Made by a program: the position numbers and the translations under genes
Notes under the pieces: generated by a model
What the model was told of the DNA's origin: nothing
The model's input: the letters and a program-made list of their open reading frames with translations, nothing else
Database searches by the model: none
Assembly: GCA_026261815.1 (NCBI GenBank)
Contig: JAMPIT010000894.1
Location: 51,681,147-51,745,146, forward strand
Reading direction: 5' to 3'
DNA length: 64,000 bases
Origin: Monarcha castaneiventris obscurior
Lineage: Eukaryota; Chordata; Aves; Passeriformes; Monarchidae
In this document: one piece after another, positions 54,801 through 64,000 of the stretch
How the letters are laid out: every line of letters starts with the position of its first letter
Numbering within the stretch: position 1 is the stretch's first letter

Positions 54801-56617
54801 TTTGGCAAAAAAAAGAAAGAAAAAGCACTTATAGCTTTGCCTTTTTTTCTGAGGCCCAAATGTTTCCAATTGCTTTAGCGAGCGTTTGGGGGTGGGGGAG
54901 GAAGGGAGGGGGAAAGACACAGCTGATTTATGTTACATTCTACAGATTTATTTATTCTTAAAAGCTTAACTTAAAAATGTCCACACTTCTTTTTTTTTTT
55001 TTTGCTATTATGATTCACTGGTCTGTCTTTTAGCCTGAGGTTACTGCACAGTGCACTGTTATTCCCAGGGAAGACACTGAGGTCTATGCCCTGCCTTTCA
55101 TACACATCCTTTTAGGCATTGAGCATCTCTCCTGTCCTCTTACCTGTTTGCTCCTGCTCTTCCCGGCCATGCAGATCCTTTCTGCCCAGCTGGGGAGGGC
55201 AGGGCACTTGGGCCAGCCTGGCTCTGCCCTTCCTACAGGAGGGCCCCTTCCGTGGACCACGTGGTTTTTGCAAAGTATTTTCCTAAATGCTGAATTATTG
55301 GTGAAGAGAGGAGAGGTGATGTTTTACCATATGGATGGTTTCTGACCATTTCAAAGAAGTTTATTTGGCACAGACTGCTCCAAAAGCTTCCCATGGAAGT
55401 GAGCAGGAGCCCAGAGCAATCTGTCCCATGATGCTATTGCTGGGGTGGGGGGGTTGTCACAAATTCCTTACAGATCATTTACTGCATCATATCTTTCTCT
55501 AAAGGAGAAGGATGTCTTTTAAATAAACCATGGTATTTTTGCTGTTCAAAGACACTAACATAAGCACTTTTTAAAGTTTCGGTATTAAAAATCATGGATA
55601 TTCTTATACTGTTACAAGCTATAGTGGAAAATGTCAACAGAGAACAGCAAATTATCCTGTTAGAAGTAGGAAAGACAGAAATAATCTTGCATTAGAGAAT
55701 AGAGAAGTCACAATTTATGTGGTGCAAGAGGGTGTACAGATCTCTTGAGTCCATACACCTGGACTTAAGGCTACTTCTGATGTCCAAACACAGGGTTTGC
55801 ATAATCTGCTGTAGCAAATGTGGTTCAAAACTTTGACCTGGATTTTCTAACTGTGTCTTCTTTTAGGGCTTGTATCTACCTTGTATGACCATCATGTAAG
55901 ACCACAAAGACAACCACATATTATGGTTAAAAACTGCAAAAAGAGACACCCTAAAGGGACATGTGAAAGCCTCTTAGGCACTTACAGAAATGAAACTGCC
56001 TTTGCCTCGTGCCCCATGGACAGAAGACAATACAAGAGAGACAAGTTTATAGCTGCCACAGCCACAGGGGGATGCAAAGATGGTGAGAGCTCACAGACAG
56101 TTCCTCCCTTGGATTCCTTCTCAGACTGATGATTTTTCTGTTATTTTTCTTTCTTTTAAATAAAACTGCCAGTGTTCAACGAAATAATTAATTTGTAGCT
56201 TTTAAGCAATTCATGTTTTTACAGCTCTCGGTCGTGTTTGCAAACCTGTGAAACAGGTCCTTGATAACTCAAGACACGTTGAGGATCCACAGAAACGCTG
56301 GTGTGCCAAATTAAATGAGTTAAAATACACCCAGTATCTTGACTGCTGCAGGTGACACTGGTGGAGATTATGGACTGTACTTGCACAGCACCATCAAGCC
56401 CAGCTTGTTGCACCACTTCTGAGGGGGGACTGACACTCTCACTCAATGTCCTGACTAAGCTGTATGACCCAGAAGACAACAAGCCAGCAGAGGCAGCCCT
56501 GGGCCCTGCCTACATTTGGATCCAGCCAACAGTTTTACCAGTCATGGGGAGAAGTGCAGGTATTGGGGTGCTCTTGTCTATTGCAGAGATATTACTAAAC
56601 TGGAATATTCAAATCGC

Positions 56618-57390
56618 AGAGCCACGGAATTGTTAGGTTTGGAAGGGACCTCTGGAGATCATCCAGTCCAACCCTGCTACCAAGGCAGGGTCACCTGGAG
56701 CAGTGACACAGGAACACATTCTGGGGGGCTTGAGTGTCTCCAGACAGGGAGACTCCATGATTTCCCTGGGCAGCCTGTTCCAGTGCTCTGCCTCCCTCAG
56801 TGTAAAGAAATTCTTCCTCATGTTGAGGTGGAACTTCCTGTGTTTTCGTTTATGGCCATTGCTCCTTGTCCTCTCACTGGGCAGCACTGAAAAGAGTCTG
56901 GCACCATCCTCTTGGCACCTGCCTTGGAGATACTCATAAGCATTAATGAGATCCCCTCTCAGTCTTTCTTCCCATCTCTGGACTAACCAGGCCCAGCTCC
57001 TGCAGCCTCTCCTCATTAGAGAGATGCTCCAGACCCCTCATCATCTTTGTGGCCTCTGCTGGACCCTCTCCAGGAGCTCCTTGTCTCCCTTGAGCTGTGG
57101 AGCCCAGAACTGGACTCAGCACTCTAGATGTGGCCTCACTGGGGCTGGCTAGAGGGGCAGGATCAGCTCCCTCCACCTGCTGGCCACACTTTTCCTGATG
57201 GCCCCCAGGATCCCCCTGTCCCTCCTGGCCACGAGGACACAACTGGCTCTTGGTCACCTCATCACCCACCAAGACTCACTGGTCTTTCTCCTCAGAGCTG
57301 CTCTCCAGCAGGTCAACCCCAACCTGTGCTGGTATTGGGGTGATTCCTCCCCTTGTTGAACCTCATCAGGCTTCCCTCCAGCCTACGGAA
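56618..57390 (-). mobile_element. CR1 LINE, 5'-truncated
   Basis: The 3' end is at 56618 (minus strand CCCTTCCAAACCTAACAATT). Reading back toward 57390 shows the ORF2 C-terminal region and typical CR1 phrases (plus strand GATCATCCAGTCCAACCCTG, CTGGGCAGCCTGTTCCAGTG, TTGTTGAACCTCATCAGGCT). About 770 bp remain. Frames are broken. Confidence 0.93.
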
Positions 57391-58984
57391 ATCAGGACAT
57401 TTCCATGAAGTGCTGCTGACATAAACTTATTTTTATTCAGATTTCTCTGCCTTTCTTACAGCTATACCCAATCCTGAAGTATGCTAGTCAGGGAGGTGGT
57501 GTTTAAACCACATGATCATTTCCTTAAAAATGTTAGATGAAACACTACTGCGGCTTCAAATAAAAACTAATAAAAACACCACAAAATGGGATTTCTATTT
57601 AAGCATAAAAACATAAGGAACAGGGAAAGAGGAAACGTAAAGCTTGCACTAGGCTTATGGAGATATGTGAACTGTGCCAACAAAGAGCCTGGACTAGACT
57701 CATCAAAAGGTTGGTTGATACTATTTCATATTGACTTTGACCTTCTACTCTAATGTAATTACTAGGAACAATTTAAATAACTTTCTTCTTCTTTTTTTTT
57801 TTGTTCCTAGAGGGAAAAAAAAAAAAAACATTTTCCATTGCTTAAAACTGGAAAACAAAATGTTTGATTGAGGTCATCTTGACATCCATTAGTGTGATAA
57901 ATGAAGTGGAATTCAAGGCTGCTCCATTATCAAGGTTCATTTTCGTTGTTCAGATCTGGTTTCCCCCTCCCCTCTCCCTTCTTTTTTCTTTTTTTTAAAA
58001 ACAACATGGCCTCAGACTCAAGGCTGATTACAATAATTACATTTTCTCCCCATAATAGTACAAATGATTCAAAGAGTTATTCAGAATGTTTCAATGTCAG
58101 CACTTAGATAAATGCTCCTTCTTTCCCAGGGATTGCATTTTTTATGCAGAATGTTAGTTAGCAGTGGCAGTAACGGTGTAGTTGTCAGAAAACTGTGAAT
58201 TTACATGCCCAGTAACTACATTCACAATTGTTTGGTACTCGGCCTGGCAACGAGGCTGAATGGGATACCAGATAATTTATAACTGCTCCCCAATACAAGA
58301 AGAACAATTATATTGTGTGCAGTATAAAATGGCCATTATTTAGCTCAATTTTTAAAAATTATTTGAACAAAATGCCTATCCTTTGCAGGGCTATTTTCTT
58401 CTTGGATCTAATTAGATACCCGAGGAATACAGGATATATAAATTTTAACCAGCAAATATATTTATGGAATTTTAATTCGCTCCTTGTATACCTCTGCCAT
58501 AAACCTTGTAAGCCTTCTTTGGGAGGTTTTTAATCTTAAAGGCAAAAAAAAAAGTGGAAAAAACCCAAGAGTTGTACAAAAGGTAGCTGCTGTTTCTCTG
58601 ATGAGCAGCAAGATGCTGGCTGTACATTTCTCCTCTGGTACCATAAAATTACTGCTGTTTTATGAGAACAAGTTTGTTTCTGCAGACTTGACAGATTGCA
58701 TCTCCTAGTGAAGGGAAGCTGGGCAGAGCTTTGGAGGGGCCTCAGGCAGGTTGGGATCCATGGCACCTCCTAGCACTTGAGCTGAAGTTTCATCGTCCCA
58801 GCCTCCATTCCCTGCCCCAGCCTCCCCTTGGCTTCCGTAATGAGCAGGTCAGACTGCTGTGGAAGGAACCTCCCAGGCAAAATTCTGCATGTAGCAGCTC
58901 TGGCATCTCACAGGAAAGAAAACAAACCCCGAAACAGTTCACAAGCTCCTGACTGCAAAGAAGGAGGAAACTCCCTTTCTAAAC
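57391..58984. other. Intergenic AT-rich DNA
   Basis: Contains poly-T/poly-A runs near 57790-57830 and 57980. I see no gene or named repeat. Confidence 0.55.
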
Positions 58985-59232
58985 ATGAAAAAGATGAGAG
59001 GTAATGGCTACGAGTTACTCCAGATATTGCAGTTAGACACAAGAGGAAATTTTTTCACAGTGAGAACAACCAGCCTTTGGAATGATCTCCACAGGGAAAT
59101 GGTAGCTTCTGCAACCTTGGACACTTCTGACATTCACCTGGGCCATTTTTCCCATGTCATGCTTTTGCCAAGAAAGGTTGGACCAGATGATCCTCGAGGT
59201 CCCCTATTCTATGATTCTGTGAGTCTGTGAGT
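58985..59232 (+). mobile_element. CR1 LINE 3' end fragment
   Basis: Holds TTGGAATGATCTCCACAGGG, then TTGGACCAGATGATCCTCGA and the terminal ATTCTATGATTCTGTGAG repeats that mark the CR1 3' tail. About 250 bp, plus orientation. Confidence 0.9.
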
Positions 59233-62200
59233 GCCCAGCTTCCTCTGAAGGTGACAGAGTCAGGAAGGCCCCACAGCACTCACACCACCTGGCTGTGGTA
59301 CCTGCTGTGGTTTTCCTTTGCAAAACATGGAAGCTTTAGTCTAGCTGGAAAAACTGATTTCCATTCACAAGGGGGGCACTTTTCCTTACTTTCCTCCCAA
59401 GTATTTCAGGGATGAACAAAACACATACTACATGAGTAGGGATTGGAGGAAAGTCAGGTTTGACCAGTTTCTGTATAATTTGTACCTAAATGGGAATTCT
59501 GGTAGAGAAGGGACAGACAGGTGTCGGAAAGCTCAGGTTTGTTAATATCCGGGCCCAGTTTAAGACATCACCGACACTTAAATTTTGCCAATTTTGAAAG
59601 GAAATTATCCATGCTATTACCAAGACGGGCATTCAATCAAAGTCTAAAATTAGGCTTTCTCCTGAATGAAACCTTAAAATATCTGACATGTATTAATCTA
59701 ATCCAGCTGTCTGAGAGTTGGTGTCGCCCATCGCTGTAGAGCCAGGTCACAAAACATTGCATTAACCCCTGCCTTGGCAAGGAGATCTTTCATGGAATTG
59801 CATCTGCATCCATCTAACTAAAGCAAACCCAGTCACGTGTCTTCCAATGGGAAAAAAATAATCAAGGGAGACCGGGAAGGCAGCAGGCAGGGGAAGGGCT
59901 GCAGTGGTGTCCTGCCAGTATTTCAGCTGCACAGCTCCCACCTGCCCTTTCCTTCACAGAGTCCAAGGGTACGGATGCAGGAGAGAGCTGGGATGAGAGG
60001 CTGTGCTGAGTGCAATTAATTTATATCTCCATTTAAATAAAACCCTCTCGTAGACGTAGCTTGGGAGGAGGCAGAGCCACTTGGCAAACAAAATTGTATT
60101 AAGTGCACTCCACTAGAAATGTTTATACTTTGTCCCTGAGAAATGTTTATGCTGGAGTACAGTATTTAACTTATCAGTTTGAAAGTGAATGACGAGGAGA
60201 GGAGTACAGAGGTTTTCTTCTTTCAGAAGCATTTGTTAAGTGCCTTTCATTCGTGGCAGCTCCAAAGTCAGGGGAAATCGTCTTTGCCTGGAGGAGTCTG
60301 CAGTGACCAGAGCAATGCTGAGCATGCTCAGGGGGACACTCTAGCAAAAGTATACCCAAAAAAATTAATGAAGGTTTGGGGAAATGTCTTCCTTTCTGAT
60401 TAAATTCCTTTTTTCCCACCCTCTCCTGGTGCTGACTTGCCTGAGGAACCCGAAATTACATTAGAGCAACTAGACCAGGGCTTAAAAGAGAATACTGTTC
60501 TCATGAGCACGAATTCTCCCTCCCATTGAGAAAACCAGTGCCTGCACATTTTGGTCAGGGGCCAGCAGCCAGCTGATTCCATCCCCAGCGAGGCTGCAAT
60601 ACTCTGCACGTTTCTAGGGAACCTGCCTCTCAACTCCTGCCTGCATGAGGGGTGTGCACACAAGGAAGTGCTCGAGCTCACACTCCTGTTTGCTGCTAGC
60701 TTAGATTCCTTGCTGGAGAGCCTGCAGGTTCCCGACATGAATGCTTTGCCAGAAATTCTGAATTTCTGAAGGAAAGGTGCAGAAGATACAGTTCTTGGCT
60801 CCAAAAAAAAATCCAAATTAAAAGCTGTGTTCTGCAGAAGGACAATGCAGAAGTTTTGTGTGTTGGGCATCTTCAGGAGGCTCAAAACCAGGATTATCTT
60901 GTCCTCCCTCAGCAGCTGGCAGCTGCTTCCCCCATCACACCCCAAAAACACCACAAAAGACTGTGCTGCCAGTCCCAGTTGCTTTTGCTTGGTGTGATGA
61001 GGATGTGGAAAAGATCAACTAGAGTGGGGGGACATAAATAAAAAAAAAGGAGCAAGAGGAGAAGGAAGGTTGCTCACTCCAACCGTAATTCACAACATGG
61101 TATATGATCTTTACATGAGGCTCCTGGGGAGGCAAAGAGGCTGTGTAGATCTGAATCCAGGAATAACAATGTGCACTTAATAGTTCTCACTGCACAATGG
61201 GGTACGGCACTGACATTTTACCAATGTATCTTCAGAGGTTAATGAGGGAAAACCTGCCTGAAGCCCACAGCCCAGGACATGCCAAGTGAGAAGCAGCTGT
61301 TTCTGTGAGGAGAAGAGACCCAAAAGAGGGAAATAAGAGGCACAGAACACACCACCTTGTGAAACTACATGATATTTCAGTGGCTAACGACAAAGAGCAG
61401 AGGGGGGGGAACCTGCTGCCAGAGGGGAGGCAATGAGGGGAGTTCAGCAGCTCATGGACAAGGAGAAGGAGTAGGAAGAGAAGAATAAAAGCCACATGTC
61501 CTCATGGCATTGAGCATAGCATCAAACAGGCTCTTCATTGTGTCCCTAATGAATCTGTCCCTGATATTTCTTCCCTCCTCCAAAGCTTTGCTTTAGAATA
61601 TACATGACCTGGGTGCCTGAATCAGCTCAGGAACAGCAGCATTGTGATTAAAATAATAATTTTTAAAAAGCATTCATGCAGAGTGTGAGAAGTAAGCATG
61701 ACCTCTGAGAAACCCAGAAAACTCTGCAACTCTTGGGTACGAGCATTAAATGGGGTTTAAAAGCTTGTCGCTCTCTCCAGCACATGTGTCAAGACCAGAG
61801 GTGGTAGAAGATTGAAGGAGAATAATTTGCAAGGGAGGGGTGTAATTTATCAAATTCTGGGGAACTCATCACTTTGCGTTGGACAGGAACTTGCAGCAAA
61901 AATAGCTGGTAAGGATGAACAGGTTTTAAGAGGCACCTGCTCCAGAAGTGCTTTGTATTATGCAGAAACAGAAAATAATCATAATTTTAAAACTATTTTG
62001 CCTCCCCCATAATTCATTTGGTCTCCTCTCACCAAATTAATGAGACAAACAGAAAAGAAAACTACATGTGTCCCTGCTGAAACACACCCTACCAAGGCCA
62101 ACAGAGCTGCTGCCTTTGGGAGATCTTGGGCCAAAAGCTGCACTTTTCCCCCTCAATTTATTTTAGGAAAGCTACACTTCATTGCTAAGAATAGCACTCC

Positions 62201-64000
62201 TCATCAACAAGTAGAGGCACAAATGGTTAGCCTTGAACTACAGGAAAAGTTGTCTCCTGCTAACATCATATGTTCTCAGGGATGAGAAATCATGATCAAA
62301 AGATCATGTGCCTAATCCTGCAATTATTTCTGACTCTGACACGTGGTGAGCTGCGGCCATGGCGTCAAATCTCATTTCGGTGCATTGGAGGGGTTTCACT
62401 GGCCATCCTCAGGGCTTTCCAGAGCAGGGAATCCCCCAGGCACCTCAAGGTGCATCCCATTCCTAGCCATGGCTTCTTGCAACATGATCTGCCCCAGCCT
62501 GGTCCAGCCTCATGGTTTATTTGGGGCTTTTTCTGACACAAGGCCAAGACACCGAGTGCCCAAAGCAGGCTGCGTGTGGCCAAGGTCAGGGGCTCTCCCC
62601 AGGGGTCTCCCAGCCACATGGCAACTGGCTTCATGTCAGCTACCCCAGGGCTGAACAGAGCCAGCACCCTGCACACAAAAAGCCCCAGACCCCAAAGACA
62701 GGCCACTCTCCAAGGGACTGCAAATCTCCTAAATGCACAGGGGTGACACGTGTGGCCTGGCAGCAGGCACAGCTTTGTGCCCGCAGCATTCCCGGGAAGC
62801 ATCGGTGCTGCTGCTCCTCGACAGCAGCAGAGGCACACGGTCAGGAGAACGTGGAGCACTGCCTGGCCTGCCCCAAGAAGAGGAAGCTGGTCCTTTATAA
62901 ACACCACTGCTCTGGAGCTGGGAAACCGCAGGGTCCCTCCTGTCACCCGGAGCCAAGATTTATGCGGCAGGAGGCGGGGGAGCACAAGCACACGGGCTGG
63001 AGCAACTGGATACCCTCAGATTTATACTCCATTTGGGATGATAATGAGGTGGTTAATACAGAAATACAAGACAGCAATAAACCACTGACTTTTATAGATC
63101 TCAGTGTGAGTCTGAATCATCATTTGGTGAGCAGGAGATGGGTGATATACAGCAGCCTGTCCCGCCTCGCTCCTCCCTGGGAGAGCAGCAGCGCAAGGGA
63201 GCCTGCGAGCGCCGGGGCTGATAAATCCTGCCTGCCTGAGCAGGAACAGTGTCCATGGGACGGGATTTGCTAATGGAATATGGATCAACTCATCTCAATT
63301 AAAAGCACGTTCTTTTCACATCGAGATTCCCTTTTCCTCTGCTCAAGTTGTGCTCGTTTTTAAACCCTTACGTTCCATTGGAAAGGCACGCTGGCAGCTG
63401 AAGGCAGATGGTGTTGCTTGCTTTAATAAAGAGACTGAAAATTATCTGGTTTCTGATGGGCAAGGAGCATTAACTACCACTAAAGGATCTACTTTCAGGT
63501 CATATAAAGTCATCTAAACTTGCATCAACCTGTTTGTAACTTTGAAAAAAAAAAAATCACAGAACTATGGAACGTGTGTTGTAAATGCCTCAAAGTTCGC
63601 AAGAGTTAAAAAAAAAAGAAAATAAATAGCAACTTGACAAACTAATGGCTTGAAAGGCCCCTTTACCTTACAATATGACATTTCCTTACAGCTGCCCCCA
63701 AAGCACAGACACTGGAGGCTGGACAATGGTTGTGGGCAGATGCACAGCGCTGGGTGCTCAGTGGTGCTGCTGCAGGGCTCCTCGTGCAACTGTGCCTTTG
63801 GCTGCTCCTGCTGACCCTGTTTTTGGGGTTTTTTTTCTCTCTTGGACCAGGAAAGCCAAAAAAGCCTTATAGAAATATCTTCCAAAGTGGAATAGGGACT
63901 TCAGGATATCTGGTTTTAACAGAGATCCTGAGTGCTGAGAGCAGACGCTGTCAGCAGCTCCCTGCAGCAGGGCCATAAAAATCATGAGCGGCTTCCAAAA
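59233..64000. other. Intergenic DNA to window end
   Basis: Mostly unique-looking. The segment 62340-63280 is GC-richer and has long open frames on both strands (208 and 253 codons), but neither shows a known domain. Around 63000-63350 AT-rich motifs (TTTGCTAATGGAATATGG, CTCAATTAAAAGC) resemble conserved non-coding DNA. No LMO1 exon is visible. Confidence 0.5.

Larger units (their letters stand above)
40991..56617. other. Long intergenic stretch, mostly without recognisable features
   Basis: About 15.6 kb of largely AT-rich unique-looking DNA. I could not support any exon; small ORFs in all frames look like chance. Blocks that resemble conserved non-coding elements are listed separately (52180-52620 and 54060-54800). 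Confidence 0.55.

Noticed and set aside
62365..63273. Overlapping 208-codon (minus) and 253-codon (plus) open frames.
   Set aside because: Both strands are open in the same GC-rich stretch and neither shows a domain, splice signals or codon pattern I can defend.
38259..64000. Search for LMO1 exons, the expected neighbour upstream of RIC3.
   Set aside because: I could not find the LIM-domain Cys/His pattern or the C-terminal reading in either strand by eye, so no call is made.

Overview
This window is vertebrate nuclear DNA, almost certainly from a bird and probably a passerine. The evidence is the split exons with GT-AG borders, 3' ends of CR1 LINEs, avian-type retroviral LTRs and long stretches of AT-rich non-coding DNA. 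No operons, tRNA genes or rRNA genes are visible.

Region 1 (1-12,830) is the 5' part of RIC3 on the minus strand. RIC3 is an endoplasmic-reticulum chaperone for nicotinic acetylcholine and 5-HT3 receptors. Four coding exons are readable: exon 1 at 12,519-12,648, exon 2 at 4,026-4,249, exon 3 at 3,360-3,438 and exon 4 at 769-862. Their phases fit together and each has a GT donor and an AG acceptor (exon 1 needs only a donor). The remaining exons lie beyond position 1. A CpG island covers exon 1 and the promoter. Intron 1 holds a 33/40-bp minisatellite and a probable solo LTR. Intron 3 holds three 174-bp tandem units right beside exon 3.

Region 2 (13,171-38,184) is a 25-kb inverted repeat of endogenous-retrovirus (ERV) material. 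The arms run 13,194-25,394 and 26,916-38,184 around a 1.5-kb single-copy spacer. From outside inward each arm holds: LTR-A; a decayed gammaretrovirus-like provirus (gag, protease, a 27-bp minisatellite where reverse transcriptase should be, RNase H, integrase, env); a different LTR (B); non-coding repeat family C; a 31-bp satellite; a second LTR-A; and the 3' part of a second provirus facing the opposite way. All retroviral reading frames are broken. The block splits one CR1 LINE into two halves, starts about 520 bp upstream of the RIC3 start codon, and is flanked by a likely 4-bp target duplication.

Region 3 (38,259-64,000) is intergenic. It holds one probable solo LTR, two CR1 copies, a small 30-bp tandem repeat and several AT-rich blocks that look like conserved regulatory DNA. 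I found no convincing exon there. In mammals the next gene on this side is LMO1, and I could not see any LMO1 exon.

The most unusual points are the palindrome itself and how it may have formed, the satellite whose unit contains a DR4 nuclear-receptor-type site, and the first provirus having two unrelated LTRs.
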